Assembly: GCF_012273895.1 (NCBI RefSeq)
Contig: NC_052127.1
Span: 3,282,247-3,346,246, forward strand
Direction of reading: 5' to 3'
Source of the DNA: Zerene cesonia
Lineage: Eukaryota > Arthropoda > Insecta > Lepidoptera > Pieridae
DNA: 64,000 nt
Of this stretch, positions 1-12,106 are shown piece after piece. The translations under genes were made by a program, and so were the position numbers. The notes below the pieces were generated by a model that searched no databases, was not told the DNA's origin, and saw only the letters and a program-made list of their open reading frames with translations. How positions within the stretch are numbered: the stretch's first letter is position 1; the number at the start of each line of letters is the position of its first letter.

Positions 1-1452
1 GGTCGGAGATATAAACGATACTCAAGAAATGTTTGCAGGATTTAAATTTGATTATATACAATTTATATAAATGTAATTTATTAAAGTAAGTATACGTAAA
101 TAAAAATAAATGCCGTAAAAAGCAACCAAAACAAAACGTTGCATCACAATAACGAAAAAGCTATTGAAAATGTCCGGGATCATCATTTCCACGTAAACTC
201 TACGGATGTATGGGATGTTATTCGAATTTATTGCTGAATATATTTTTTACTCAATAACATTTTGCCTTGAGGCAGGAAAAGGAGCAGACATATTCGAATG
301 GATATAAAATCACTGTAACGATCACATTAATAGTTTTCCAGTAAATCAAATTCAAATATCGAGCTATTACTTCTTTTAGAAGCGTTATTTTGTGTATTAT
401 TTGTCATTTTTGAACTTTCATACCACTACATATACAATTGTTCCAAAAACTATTACACAATGTAGGTATTAATACCTCTATCCCCTGTGTTGTGAGGCTC
501 AACCTCTAACATACAATAACAATAAACAATAATTTATTTATCAAAACATTTTGTTACATATATATAGATTAAGAACCCTTGCTCCCACACTAGGATTCCC
601 TGTGTCGTGGGAACAAGTTTCTTCCGGTAGGTTTAAAAAAGTACAACTTTACTAATTATTATAGATTATAAAATAAATAAATTCATGCTGCTATACTACT
701 TATTATAATTTTGTACGTATTAGTGTGCCTCTCTGTGTGTGTGTGTGTGTGTGTGTGTGTTTGTCAAGTTAAAGAGAAGATTTTTTATATGCCACTTTGA
801 TTACTGCCCTTTGTGCCCTTTCCACCTTCAGTAATATAGTTTAAACTTTATTTGAATTTTTTTTTGTATGAGTGTGTACATGTGTGTGTGCGTATGTGTG
901 TGAGTAGGTGTCCTTGCGTCTCGAAACACAATTTTTCACTATCTTTTCATTTCAATGGATTTTCTCCATATTAATGTGCTAAAGCATACATACATTGTAG
1001 TATTTATTTGATAAAATATGATGTAACTAGCCCTCAAGCGACATCAGCGTTATATTAGACCATGAAAATACCCGATATTAGCCAAATGACATACGCACTT
1101 TAAACATTATTGCAATAACACAAAGTCGATTATCCAATAATTTTACATGCACATATCGTAAAAGTTATCAAGTAACAATGTAAAATAGTGTAAGTAAAAC
1201 TGTTTTAGTCGAGATAGTAACAAAGTATAGAGGGAACTATGTGTAGTCATTTCGTTTCAAGTTAAGCCCCAGCTACGAATACTTTTAACAGACCAATTGA
1301 TAGGTTTGCAGCGGTTTGCGGTTATATAAATTATCAAAATACTTATCTAATACTCGGCGAAACAAAAAACAGCAAGGTTATATAAAATGAATGTTTGATT
1401 ACCTCTTGAACATATTTTGTTAATTTATACAACTGATTGTATTTATATTATA
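1..1452. other. No gene recognised; AT-rich
   Basis: Apart from the TG microsatellites I see nothing coding, no tRNA and no transposon ends. Confidence 0.6.
734..760 (+). repeat. (TG)n microsatellite
   Basis: About 13 uninterrupted TG units. A second, interrupted TG-rich stretch lies at 870-902. Confidence 0.95.
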
Positions 1453-1646
1453 TTAGCTGCGCCCCGTGGTTTCACCCGCGTAAGTCCGTATCCTGTAGGA
1501 ATATCGGGATAAAAAGTTGCCTATATGTTATTCCAGTTGTCCAGCTATTTACGTACCAAATTTCATTGCAATCGGTTCAGTAGTCTTTGCGTGAAAGAGC
1601 AACAAACACACACACATCCTTACAGACATTTATAATATTAGTAGGA
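1453..1646 (-). mobile_element. Lep1-type non-autonomous Helitron (family A)
   Basis: On the minus strand it starts TCCTACTAATATTATAAATG and ends in a GC hairpin followed by GCGCAGCTAA, a one-base variant of the usual CTAG. In between lies the AAATTTGGTACGTA...ATTCC...TATCCCGATATTCC core shared by all family A copies. About 194 bp, no ORF, no target-site duplication, as expected of Helitrons. Confidence 0.8.
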
Positions 1647-2990
1647 CTAGTAGGATTGTAGTATTCTTTGTAAGATAATTTTGTTTACTTGGCAGTTGAT
1701 GTTGTTTTTATTGTATTCGTAATTTCTAAAACTACAATTGTATATAAAAAAGGTGTAACACAATTAAAAGACAATTTCAATCATATCATAATTAATTATA
1801 CGTACTTCAAATTTCATTACACCTTTTCAGTTATTTCCGCTTTCTTTAATCAGATATAAAATTTACTCGATGTTTTGATATTTGTTAAACTGTTGTTTGT
1901 AATTAGTACTATTGTTTAAGGAATCCATTGAATCCATAGTTCTATTATCTTTCTTATTACACACATTTTCAAGCAATTTAAAAAAAAATAAGTTTTCAAT
2001 TTGACATTGTTGTTTGGGTTTGATACCTAAGAACTTTCTAATGGATTTACCGACTTGGACGATTATTTTTTATTTTAGATCCGATGCCGTCCGTGTGGTC
2101 TCATTTAAATTATATCTAAATCTGACAATATAAATGTGGTTTATTTGACTGCGAAAAATAATTATATTTACAAAAATATCGCTGTCTACCATGACTTAAT
2201 CTAAAAGCTTCGTAGCATATCGCACCACGCTGGTTCGCGGCTCGCTGCACTCGTGAGAGATGTCTTTGAAGTTTTACAATTTATAAGAATACTCAGCCCC
2301 GCGGTAACCTACTTTTGAATTACACCCGAATCCTACCTGACTTTATTTAGGCGTTCACGGTCCAGATAAACGTCTAATTTGGGGAGTTTTCGTCGCTTCC
2401 ATTTTCCCTCAGCACTAAAATGTAAATGAATGTGTAAATCTCTATTGAGCTGTATCTCTTATCTTGTAAGCACTGGTTTATTTATTTTGTTTGTACGAGA
2501 ATTTATAATTGAATACTATTTGTGGAAAATGGTGAGTTCACTAATTACTTTGGAAAGAAGGAGTGACGTTAATAGAATTACATGGATATTAAATTCAAAT
2601 TCTTAGATTTTTTTATTTCTATGAGGAAGTAGGTGTCATAAGCTTTTAAATTCAAAAATTAGATAGTGATCTTTCAACGCACAGCCCAAACCATTGGAGG
2701 GATCGGGCTGAAATATGGCACCCAGATAGATGTAATGACGTAGCCACGCGCTATGAAACGATTTTGACAATACTACCCGCATGGGGATAAAATAGAAAAG
2801 AAAGTTGTTATAATTATGTTCAAACGTGTTAAATTAATTGCTTTATATGATTAATATAGTGGAAAGTACAATGAACTTAAAAAAAGGAAAATAAAAGCGT
2901 ATAAATCATTTTGAATACACGTAGTCAAATATAACAAGGGAATGTAAAGACAATTCATAATCAGAAAAGTCGAGGTACAAGTTTCTAGAT
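1647..2990. other. No gene recognised
   Basis: AT-rich with several A runs. A moderately GC-rich patch near 2215-2400 carries no sustained frame. Confidence 0.6.
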
Positions 2991-3099
2991 TTTTTTTTTA
3001 ATTTAAGATTAGGCAAGCATTTGACCATCGCTTCGCCTGATGGAAAGCGACAAGCGAGGTCTAGGATGGAGCACACTTACCCAATAAATGCCTATTCAC
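2991..3099 (-). mobile_element. LINE 3' UTR with poly(A)
   Basis: On the minus strand: GTGAATAGGCATTTATTGGG, then TTTCCATCAGGCGAAGCG, GTCAAATGCTTGCCTAATCT and poly(A). The same order (AGTGAATAGGC, TTTCCATCAGGTAGG, GTCAAATGCCTGGCTGTCTA, poly(A)) follows the LINE stop codon at 15388. This is therefore the severely 5'-truncated tail of that LINE family. Confidence 0.7.
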
Positions 3100-3990
3100 A
3101 AGAAATTTGTACCGTTTATCTCTTGCGTGTAAAAACATTATTGCAATAATTTATTTGATATATATACGTACTTATATACTTATTGTACAAGAGCCACAAA
3201 ATAGAGGAATTGACGGCAGTGTTAAATGTATTTGTACTCTGTTTTAATGCTATATTATCTGCGAAATTTAATTTTAGTTTATTTTCTGAAAGAAAAAACG
3301 GCATCTTACTATAGGAAAGTAAAATTAAAGAGTATATTATACATTTGTTTAAAGAAAATGCTACGAGGTGGGCAGTAAAAATAAGAGCTTTTAAATTTTT
3401 GATGCAGCACAATTTTGATAATATAATGGTTATTGAGTTTCGTTTGATTACAAAAACATTTATGTTGTAAATGATTAGTTGATAGTTATTAAAAACTTTA
3501 AATCCAATAGTTTATACGCAACGCAATATTATAGGAAATCAAATACAAAAATGTTGTGTTTATTTTTTTATATACCTATTGCGTTACGTTTAGTCGCCAT
3601 CAAAAGTATATTTAAAGCTTTAAAATGTTTACTGAAAACAGACAATTATATGTTTAGTGAAAAAAAATTTTTTTCAGTTAGCATAGACTAAAAATACTCA
3701 TTAAATAACTTTCATACATCGCAATATTGCAGGCTTCATACTTGGCTCTGCTCCAAATTACTCGATAATTACAACTTATAGTTTGATAATGATACCACTG
3801 CAAGGAGCATTGAGCAAGCAGTGAGCGTGGAAACTAAATAATTGTTCCTAAAGAAGCTTTGTTTAAATTTGAAATGATATTCCTATCTATGTTCGCATTC
3901 TGTTTGTACTCAATATTTCTGTATTTTTATTTCGCTTCCTCAATATACACAAAGAACACGTAGTACGTACAGATATAGTCAACAATCTAA
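3100..3990. other. No gene recognised
   Basis: Short open frames exist on both strands (for example 3116-3412 and 3479-3691), but their codon content is just AT-rich background and no family motif is visible. Confidence 0.6.
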
Positions 3991-4152
3991 TCTATACTAA
4001 TATTATAAAGCTGAAGAGTTTGTTTGTTTGAACTAACCTAAGGAACTATTGGTCCGATTTGGAAAATTATTTTAGGGGTAGATAGCTCATTTATTGAGGA
4101 AGGCTATAGGCTATATATATGTACCACGGGCGAAGCCGGCGCGGACTGCTAG
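3991..4152 (+). mobile_element. Lep1-type Helitron (family C, AAGCTGAAGAG)
   Basis: It begins TCTATACTAATATTATAAAG and then CTGAAGAGTTTGTTTGTTTG. It ends CCACGGGCGAAGCCGGCGCG...CTGCTAG. The 3' hairpin is GCGAAGCCGGCGC. It is colinear with 10435, 24552 and 46658. Confidence 0.8.
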
Positions 4153-4167
4153 TATACTATAACTAAA

Positions 4168-4335
4168 CTAGAGCGTGCATCCGAGCTGGTGGTTCGCCTG
4201 CTGGTAAGCGATCACCAGCGCCAATGAACATTTGCAGACTCAGGGTCTGCAAATGCGTTAGCATTGTAATAGTGCGTTTAGGAAAGGACGACGACAGGAA
4301 AACGAAAAGGACGTGTAAGGGTAAGGAAAAGGATA
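4168..4335 (-). mobile_element. Poly(A) retroposon, decayed fragment
   Basis: It contains GAGCTGGTGGTTCGCCTG, GGTAAGCGATCACCAGCGCC, an inverted TTTGCAGAC/GTCTGCAAA pair and the AAAGGA-rich block, in the order seen in minus-strand family members. The 5' half is absent. It directly follows a Helitron ending at 4152. Confidence 0.65.
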
Positions 4336-5067
4336 TTAATAAGGGCCTCGTTGTATCCACTGATATTACCAACGATTATTGTAGATTTATAATGTAAGAT
4401 ATGTAATTTATTGTCTTTTCGCTGTCGAAATATCAGAATTACTAAAACATGCTTAATTATTACGAAGAAAATTCATAAGGCACTTCATACAAAAGGTCAT
4501 CGGTTCAGATAGTTATGATTTATTAATATGTTCCTTTAACCTTTCACTCTAGTTTAGAGAAAGTATGAAAGTACATTTATTATTAACTTGCTTTTTCCCG
4601 CGGCTTAGCACGCGTTTATTTCAGAGTAGTTTAATAGATGTTATTATACATATGAAATTTCCTTTTGAATCACTCTATCTATCAAAGAACCATCAAAATC
4701 CGTACTGTAGTTTTATAGATCAAAGCATACATTAGACACGGAAAACAACTTTGCTTTATACTATGTAGTGATGATTTCGATTTCATTAAGAGTACTTAAA
4801 CAATATAAAGTCGATTGTGAATTTATGTCCAGGTCTTTAAAGGAACAGTTCTGTTGAATGTAAAATTTAAAATTCTTTCTTTCTTCTTTTTCTTTAAAAA
4901 GCATTACTTATAGATATCTGCTTGACCTTACTTCATCTTTACGCAAAGAAATGTCTATTCTTAACGAATATTATAATGAGTTTTCTATAGCTAAAATCAT
5001 TTTAAAAGCAGGAATATATAATAATGATTTTAGATCGAAGTTATAAAAAATTGGATATTAAAAATAT

Positions 5068-5140
5068 TGCCCCGGGTGAGGCTCGAACTCACGACCTTAA
5101 GATTATGAGACTTACGCGCTGCCTACTGCGCCACCGAGGC
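5068..5140 (-). tRNA. tRNA-Met(CAU), elongator
   Basis: Read on the minus strand, these 73 nt fold as a complete cloverleaf. The acceptor arm GCCTCGG pairs with CCGGGGC (one G-T pair) and is followed by discriminator A. The D arm has GCGC/GCGC, the anticodon loop is CTCATAA with CAU at positions 34-36, and the T arm carries GAGTTCGAGCCTC. It resembles animal elongator tRNA-Met rather than the initiator. The A box lies in the D arm (TGGCGCAGTAGG) and the B box in the T arm (GTTCGAGCC). A TTTTT run (minus strand, 5060-5064) just past the 3' end is a plausible Pol III terminator. No intron is seen. The sequence is identical to the copies at 41639 and 47215, but the flanks differ. Confidence 0.95.
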
Positions 5141-6989
5141 TTGAGAAGATGCAATAAAAATATAAACACATAAGCCATTTCTCACAATCATTTATGTGTT
5201 TTATTGAACGCTTACAGATAAATTATATACAAAGACATGATTAAATAGCCATTAATATCAGGTACATAAAATTTGTTGATAATTTGTTAAGTGGTTTAGG
5301 CCATACATATACATACATATACATACATATACATACATAAAATTTGTATTATGTGACTTATAGTCATACCAAAATACAACTCCAAAAACCATATACATAC
5401 ATACATATAAAGTTACTATCGCATTTATAATATCGTAAACAAACGAAACTTAAATGCACACTTAATCCCTCTTTAAAAATGCAATATTTCAAGTTATTAT
5501 TTCAAAGGATCAACTTGCACCTGAGGCTAAGTGAAGATTATTTCAACTTGTTACGTCTGACTGTTTCAATTCAGACGGTTTTAACCTGTTTTTATAAAAA
5601 ATTCACATTTTAAAAGGTTAAAGTTGTTAGTCTTAATGCAGACATTTAAAACGAACTAAAATTAAAGGCTTTATTATTTACTTTGCTACCAGTATTTTTG
5701 TTTTAAAAACAAAACTTCTCTCGAATGTGGCTATGTTTTTAAATCGAATTAATGAGACGAAATCTAATCTCTATTTTGACATTACAAATTAAAATGTTAA
5801 ATGTATGTGATATAGCTAGTACAACACGTATTGGGACAGATTGTTGGATTATGATCTAGCTCTTAGGCCTGTGTCCCTGCAGTGAGAACAAACCGGCTAA
5901 TGATGACATTATTATACAAAAATATGCCAAATCACGAATTTTACATTTGCAATTGTTAATTTCCTAAAACCCACGCAAGACCGGCTCTTTAATTATAATC
6001 AACGTTATGCGTCCGTAAATTATATAATTCATCGTTTTTAGGGGAATATAAGGGCTACAATGACGCACGCACACATTATAACATCAACGAATCAACGGTC
6101 TCGCCCCAGTTGTGTTGTGTTGATACACAGGGCCATACGCCCACATGCATACGTAGTATGCTCATTGAAGTAAAAATAAGCGATTTACTAAAAATCCGTC
6201 ACCTTAAATGTATACTCGCGTTAAATGAAACGTAACAAGACTAAATATAATCTTAATTATTAAAATGTTATCAAGCTGAAACTTAAATCGCAAAAACAAC
6301 TATAGATCTCCCAACGCGTGTACGAAACAATGTTTTTTTCATTCGTGAATTCATACTTTTACAGCCGCTTCGCGCGCTTCAAAAAGATTGGTGCAGCGGG
6401 AAAAATGTGGAACACTTCTTGCTATATTTATGAAGAATACACACGCTCGCAGATTCGTTTTAAAATTTCCATCCGCGTGCGCCCCTGGTGTTTTTACAAG
6501 TTAAAATACAAAGTTTGCTATGAAATGGAAAATAAACATGAAATATTTTTAAAAACGTGATGCACGTATCTGTCATTGATTTCTTCTTTTTTTTTTTGTT
6601 TGTTTTATATTCCTGTTCTAATGGTAAAATGAGTCTTCTTTATATATAGTGATGATACTTATGAGACAGATGAAGATACTTATGTTAAAAAATAACTTTT
6701 GTTAACGTCTTTTCGTAATATATCCGAAAGGGAGCCTGGCAACCCCCTATAACCTGGCTATAACTCAGGCTATGTAGTCTATTTCAGGCTCTATATAGTC
6801 TCTCACAATGTTATCCCCTACCATCTAATCTGTATTATTAAGATTCTGAAACTCACGTATGTTGTGAAGAGTTAATAAAGATGATTTTCCTATTATTATT
6901 ATCGGACCACGAGTGAGGTAAAATGAGATAACGTAATCGATAACTTATTCGCTTGTATGGAATTAAGTCTAGTGCAATAATAAACGAGA
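5141..6989. other. No gene recognised
   Basis: Contains the ACAT microsatellite and unremarkable AT-rich DNA. An 80-residue frame at 6318-6560 shows no known motif. Confidence 0.55.
5304..5408 (+). repeat. (ACAT)n / ATACAT microsatellite, two blocks
   Basis: Alternating ATACAT and ACAT units at 5304-5338, then unrelated bases, then a second ACAT block at 5391-5408. Confidence 0.9.
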
Positions 6990-7291
6990 ATCATCATCAT
7001 CAGCCCACACACGTTCCTACTGCTGGGACACAGGCCTCCTATAAGGGTTCAGGCCATAATCCACCACGCTGGCCAAGTGCGGGTTGGCAGATGTCACATG
7101 TGGTCGAACTTTTGATTCTTGGACACGCTGGTTTTCTCACGATGTTTTCCTTCACCGTTTTAAGCAGTGGTGATATTGTCCACATGTGCAGATAAATTGA
7201 AAAATCAATTTATTTCCTGCACGCTCGCCCGGTCTCTACCCCGACTTATCGATTTTTGAAGTCCGAGGTTCTCACCACTAAGCCACCACTA
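6990..7291 (-). mobile_element. tRNA-derived SINE, full-length, (ATG)n tail
   Basis: On the minus strand the head has a Pol III A box in GTGGCTTAGTGGTGAG, and a weaker B-box region about 35 nt on. It continues through a body with an inverted CACTGC/GCAGTG-type element and ends in a 3' segment CACTTGGCCAGCGTGG...GGCCTGAACCC...GTGTCCCAGCAG, finishing in GATGATGATGATTC. It shares order and length with the copy at 60460. Non-autonomous, with no ORF. The tail probably mimics a partner LINE 3' end. Confidence 0.8.
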
Positions 7292-7514
7292 CTTTTAACT
7301 GCTTTTAAACGAGAATAATATTTATAAATGTTGCTGGGATATCAAAGAATGGACAATATAAGACAATGTGAACTTTTAAAGTTAGAAACCTTTATATACA
7401 AATTGATAACAAAATATTAAATTTTCAAATAATGATTCTCAATAAAATATTATGAATAACCAGGTGCTTAACGAAAAGACTACAAATTTTCATAGATGAG
7501 AAGATACCTACAAG

Positions 7515-7728
7515 ATTTTTTTATGTGATAGTTGGCAAAGAGGATGGTGTGTCGCCTGATGGCAACCAGCACCGCCCTTACACATTTACAATGGAGTGAA
7601 TTAAAGAAAAGACTAGTCTCCTAGTCTTTAGGTTAGGAAAATAACACAGATCTTCAGTTCCCCCAATCACAGAACGAAACACAGTAGCACGCTAGTATTT
7701 CAAGCCGATCGCCTGTGCGGGCACACTT
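7515..7728 (-). mobile_element. Poly(A) retroposon, decayed copy
   Basis: TTTTTTTATGTGATAG, GTCGCCTGATGGCAACCAGCACCGCCC, then ACGAAACACAGTAGCACGC and GCCTGTGCGGG preserve the order of the family with large internal losses. Confidence 0.6.
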
Positions 7729-7996
7729 AAAAGACAGCATTAAAGTTATTTATTCTGATGATCGATTACAAAGTGCTAAAGAAGTAGGTAAAACAATTGG
7801 ATGTTATCCAATGATTGTATATTATTTCGATACGATTCTATTTACTCAAGCTATTTGTTTAGGCGGTGCTGGTATTATGAGGTGCGTGTGAAAACATCGT
7901 GCCTATGGATTTATTGCTTTTCCCATAACCCGTGCTGTGATCACTTTGTCTGTCCTACTTCTATGATTAATGTAAAACGTTATGACCATAGTTAAC

Positions 7997-8100
7997 CTTA
8001 CTAACATTATAAACGGGAACGTTGGATGTATGTATGTTTGTTCCTCTTTCACACGAAATCCACTCAACGCAATGTATCAGAATAACTCATAGGCTAATAA
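7997..8100 (+). mobile_element. Decayed 5' part of a family A Helitron
   Basis: CTTACTAACATTATAAACGGG is followed by GGATGTATGTATGTTTG and CTCTTTCACACGAAATCCAC, matching the first 100 nt of family A. The 3' hairpin end is missing. Confidence 0.5.
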
Positions 8101-9524
8101 GTAATAATATTATAATGTTATCTAATGAGAATACAAAGGTCGAAAATCAAAAGTTTTTCTATGATATAGAGAAAATCGATTTTTCTAGCAATTAATTAAC
8201 GTTATATTGATTATTCTTAAGACATTATTATTTTAATCATAATTAAAAATAGACAAAGTAGTCTTTCTTCAGTCAATGCGTTATTTAGTACGTGCATTGT
8301 AAGATCCACATAAAATAATGTATCGAGATAATTAATTAAACACATCGACTAATTAAATACATCGATATCAGGAAACGCATTGAAGCCTTAATTTCTTTTC
8401 TATTAAAAAAATTAAAGCACATTCTTACTTTTTATAAAAAAAAATTAAATCTAAACATTTTTCCTTCTATCAAAATTGTTGACTATAACACGAAATAGAG
8501 TAATTATCAAGTAAAAAATTAAAACATATTCGGAGATCAAAATAACACCTAAATATTGCCTGAAGCCATCAAAACCTGCGTTTTGCCGCGTATTTATTAA
8601 TTGGATGCTCTAAAAAGCTGGTGCCTGTGAAAATTCTCTGTCCCACTTTCCGACCGTTAACGTGAAAATATTTAAAGAGAAATGAGTCGGTTTGATTACA
8701 CAGGGCTCAATGTAAAGGCACTTAAATGCGATTTGGAAAATTCACAAAGGAAACCTTACAGTGCTTTGTAATGTAGCTAGTGTGTTAGACTAGATATACA
8801 CCCGCCGTTTCTAGCGTGGACAGTAAATTTTCTACTATTTTCAAAGATGCAGTATGGCATTTTTAAGAGAGCTAAGCGAAGATGTCTAGTCGAGTATTAA
8901 ATAAAAAACTTCTATTTTATATCTAATGTCATTTAATGACGCATTCGGGAATTTATTGTTTTATTCACTTACATTTATGGATTACTTCACCGCTAATTAT
9001 TTTCACAGTGTACCCTATAAGGTGAACCTAATATTGTTCTATCACCATAAGTTTTTGTCAAAATCGGCCCAGTGGTTTTTACGTGACAGACAAATCGCAA
9101 ACAGATAAAAAAATATTAACCATCGTTTTGGGGTTTATAAAACATACATATTGCAAAGAATGTACAGAAATAGCTTGGCAACTCTTTAATTATATTCTCA
9201 ATCAAAAATATTCCGGGAAAATAGAAGTTATTACCACCACCACACGCGCCTTCATGAATTCTTTCACATGAACAGTTTTCAAGAGAAAACCAATCTCAGT
9301 TTCTGAACTATCATAAAGAAATGTCCTCGACACGCACTTAAGAATTTACGAACAACGCAACTATGGTGGGCTGTAAAAGTTTTTCTGGGTAGCCATATTG
9401 TTAAGCTCTTTCAGACACTGCAGTGTGTTGCTTGTTTATTTAGAATTTTGTATTGTCCTAACGATTGTAGATGAATCCGCAGGAAACAACAAGTATTTCT
9501 ACAGCATCATGTGTCATCATTACA
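8101..9524. other. No gene recognised; possible repeat remnant
   Basis: Around 9000-9110 the text AAATCGGCCCAGTGGTTTTT with ACGTGACAGACAAA resembles the body of a lepidopteran Helitron, without ends. Otherwise nothing is seen. Confidence 0.5.
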
Positions 9525-9723
9525 CTAGCTGCGCTCCGCGGGTTCACCCGCGTAAGTCTGTATTTAGCAGAAATATTGAGATAAAAATGCCTGTTTTATT
9601 TGCGTTGTCCAGCTATCTTCGTACCAAATTTCATTGCAATCGGTTCAGCAGTTTTTGCTTGAAAGAGTAACAAATATAGGACACATATCCTCACAAACTT
9701 TCGCATTTATAATGTAAGTAGGA
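9525..9723 (-). mobile_element. Lep1-type Helitron (family A)
   Basis: CTAGCTGCGCTCCGCGGGTT at the 3' end (minus orientation) and a 5' end equivalent to TCCTAC.TACATTATAAATGC. The core includes TACCAAATTTCATTGCAATC and GGTTCAGCAGTTTTTG. Several point differences from 10121 indicate an older copy. Confidence 0.78.
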
Positions 9724-10120
9724 TATTATGCTACATCACTGCATCATCAATGTATCCCTATTCATGATGACGATGTCTGTGATACATATTTATACATAGG
9801 TATAAAAATATCTTAGTTACACCGGTTGAACAGATTTTAATTATTTTGTGCTTTGCTAGATTCGTCTGCGCATAAATTAGGATAACGATCACTTAAAATT
9901 TCGAAAAATTTACAAATGCAGCAGCATAAATATATTTCAAGCATTCGCAATATATTGTGAAGTAAAAAATAAATAAACCAACTATTGGCTGACAATTCCT
10001 TACCAGTTTCGTTGTCACGCATACAAAGAAATAATTAAAACACGTGTATTAAAGCATACCAGTTACGCGGGTGCTGCACGCTAGCCTATAAAAGTGAGCT
10101 TATCTCGTTTTTATTCAAAA

Positions 10121-10315
10121 CTAGCTGCGCCCCGCGGTTTCACCCGCGTAAGTCCGTATCCCGTAGGAATATCGGGATAAAAAGTTGCCTATATGTTATT
10201 CCAGTTGTCCAGTTATCTACGTACCAAATTTCATTGCAATCGGTTCATTAGTTTTTGTGTGAAAGAGTAACAAACATCCATACTTAAAACTTTCACGTTT
10301 ATAATATTAGTAGGA
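10121..10315 (-). mobile_element. Lep1-type Helitron (family A), well preserved
   Basis: It ends in CTAGCTGCGCCCCGCGGTTT (3' hairpin and CTAG in minus orientation) and starts TCCTACTAATATTATAAACG. The 3' terminal 60 nt are essentially identical to those of the chimeric element at 42504. Confidence 0.83.
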
Positions 10316-10434
10316 TACAATGTAATTAATCGTGTAGAAATTGTTAAAACTGTAGGTTATTATTAATTAGTTCACAAGAGATTTAAAAACAGACTAAATT
10401 TAAATGCTCATTGGAACCTACGCTTTTATTTCTA

Positions 10435-10595
10435 CTAGCGGTTCGCTTCGGCTTCGCCCGTGGTAAATATATAGCCTATAGCCGTCCTCGATAAATGGGC
10501 TATCTAACACTGAAATAATTTTTCAAATCGGACCAGTAGTTTCTCAGATTAGTGCGTTCAAACAAACAAACTCTTCAGCTTTATATTAGTATAGA
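10435..10595 (-). mobile_element. Lep1-type Helitron (family C)
   Basis: CTAGCGGTTCGCTTCGGCTT, CGCCCGTGG and AATATATAGCCTATAG at the 3' end, and ACAAACTCTTCAGCTTTAT...AGTATAGA at the 5' end, in minus orientation. Confidence 0.8.
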
Positions 10596-10812
10596 TTTCG
10601 AAAATAAAAAGTTACATCCCACTTGGTTCATGTTTTATCCGAATAATGTCACGGAAAATTTTGTTAATTTTTTAACAAAGCGTGAAAATATTCGTGTGAA
10701 ACAACCTTAAGAAATATTTTATATATTGTACACAAACTTAACTGTATAAATTGTTTATTTGGAGCGTAAATATTAAATATCCTCTCGATATAATATCATG
10801 ATTCAATCTTCT

Positions 10813-10993
10813 TCTTAATATATATAAATCTCGTGTCACAATGTTTGTCCTCTATGGACTCCTAAACCACTTAACCGATTATAATAAAATTCGCACACCA
10901 TGTGCATTTTGATCCAACTTGAGAGATAAGTTAGTTTAAATAATTTTAATTATGATAAATGACAACCCGGGCGGAGCCGGGGCGTGCAGCTAG
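10813..10993 (+). mobile_element. Lep1-type Helitron (family D, CTCGTGTCACA start)
   Basis: It begins TCTTAATATATATAAATCTC with GTGTCACAATG, and ends CCCGGGCGGAGCCGGGGCG with TGCAGCTAG. The 3' hairpin CCCGGGCGGAGCCGGGGC is clear. It is followed directly by a (TA)n run to 11014. A second copy lies at 23106. Confidence 0.8.
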
Positions 10994-11014
10994 TATATAT
11001 ATATATATATATAG
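10994..11014 (+). repeat. (TA)n microsatellite abutting a Helitron 3' end
   Basis: About ten TA units follow CTAG directly. Helitrons insert between A and T, so a TA-rich target is expected. Confidence 0.85.
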
Positions 11015-11250
11015 AAGAAAGTAATGTTGTTACAACATTTATAACTTAAGATCGGATTAACCGATTTGACTAAAAAATTTGTGTAGAAGTAGCGTGGAAC
11101 CAGGAGACGGACAAAGGTAAGCTTTCATCCCGGAAATCCTACGGGAACGGTAACATGCGAAGAAGTTGTTTCTGCGACTATGCGGGCAGAACCGCGGGCC
11201 TAAAACGATATTTAAGTGTTAATTTTATCATCGTTATTTATAGTATTATA

Positions 11251-11430
11251 CTAGCTGCATCCAGCAAACGCTGTTCTGCCTTACTCGTATCGTTTAGGGG
11301 TATGAAAAATAGATGTTGGCCGATTCTCATAGATACCGGATAAGTACAAAAAATTTCATCAAAATCGGTCAATCCGTTTCGGAGGAGTATGGCAACGAAA
11401 ACTGTGACACGAGAATTTTATATATATAGA
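11251..11430 (-). mobile_element. Helitron (family E, GTGTCACAGTTTTCG)
   Basis: The 3' end reads CTAGCTGCATCCAGCAAACG in this orientation. The 5' end is TCTATATATATAAAATTCTC with GTGTCACAGTTTTCGTTGCC. The body contains CCGAAACGG and GGCCAACATCTATTTTTC. It supplies the body of the chimeric element at 42504. Confidence 0.75.
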
Positions 11431-11638
11431 TATATTTTTAAAGATTTTTAGAATTATGTGAAAGGAAATTGGAATAAAAATTATCTGTTAGAAGAAGTAC
11501 TAAAATTTGATTTAAGTTTTAAAATCTTAAGTCATTTTCACTACTTTCAACTATTTGAAAAAATCAAAATGGATTCAATATTTATTAAAATTGGAAAAGT
11601 TATGCTAAAAAGTTACATAAACATAAGAATTAAGATAA

Positions 11639-11935
11639 TTTTTTTTTGTATGTCATAGCGGGCAACTGAGCTTGTGGACGCAAAAGTGCCTCTACGAATG
11701 CGCTGCCCGCTTTTTTGGGGTAAGGGAAAAGGAAAGGATTAGCGACTGGAAAGAAGGAATGGTCTGGGACGGGTGAGGAAAAGGAAGCGGGTCTCCGGCT
11801 CCCCCACTCACCGTACGAAACACAGTGGCATGCCACTATTTCACGCCGGTTTTCTGTGGGGGTGTGGTACTTCCCCGGTGCGAGCTGGCCCATTTTGTAC
11901 CGAAGCGTGCTCGACTACCACAATAAGCCCTTCTG
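11639..11935 (-). mobile_element. Poly(A) retroposon (TGGTAGTCGAG...CGCTATGACATA type), near full-length
   Basis: On the minus strand it begins TTGTGGTAGTCGAGCACG and passes through GGGCCAGCTCGCACCGGGG, CGTACGGTGAGTGGGGGAGC and a pyrimidine-rich block. It ends in a GCTATGACATA motif plus a short poly(A). About 50 bp around the CATCAGGCG block are deleted compared with the copies at 30083 and 42869. It has no ORF conserved between copies, so it behaves as a SINE-like or LINE-tail-derived element. Confidence 0.8.
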
Positions 11936-11956
11936 CATTTAAGCTGAAGGAATGAT

Positions 11957-12090
11957 CCTGGTGCGTTTCTTTGGAGATCCGAGGATCCCTGCTATTATGG
12001 TTTTAGGTCACCTGGGAGTTTTAATGGGTAGAAATCCCACATGCTCTCCTTTTACCCCAAAGCTATTTTGAACATTTCACTTTTGACAAA
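11957..12090 (+). mobile_element. Short retroposon with 16-bp target-site duplication (copy 2)
   Basis: A 134-bp insertion is flanked by the perfect 16-bp direct repeat AAGCTGAAGGAATGAT (11941-11956 and 12091-12106). It ends in a weak A-rich tail (GACAAA). Its core at 12013-12042 matches the core of the element at 24194-24360, including a stem-loop TGGG/CCCA around the 7-nt loop TAGAAAT. There is no ORF. It lies just downstream of a retroposon ending at 11935. I infer a SINE-like element mobilised by a LINE; I do not recognise the family. Confidence 0.75.
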
Positions 12091-12106
12091 AAGCTGAAGG
12101 AATGAT

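Noticed and set aside
5304..5408. Regularly spaced ACAT repeats as a possible array
   Set aside because: Plain microsatellite with two blocks; no unique spacers of constant size.
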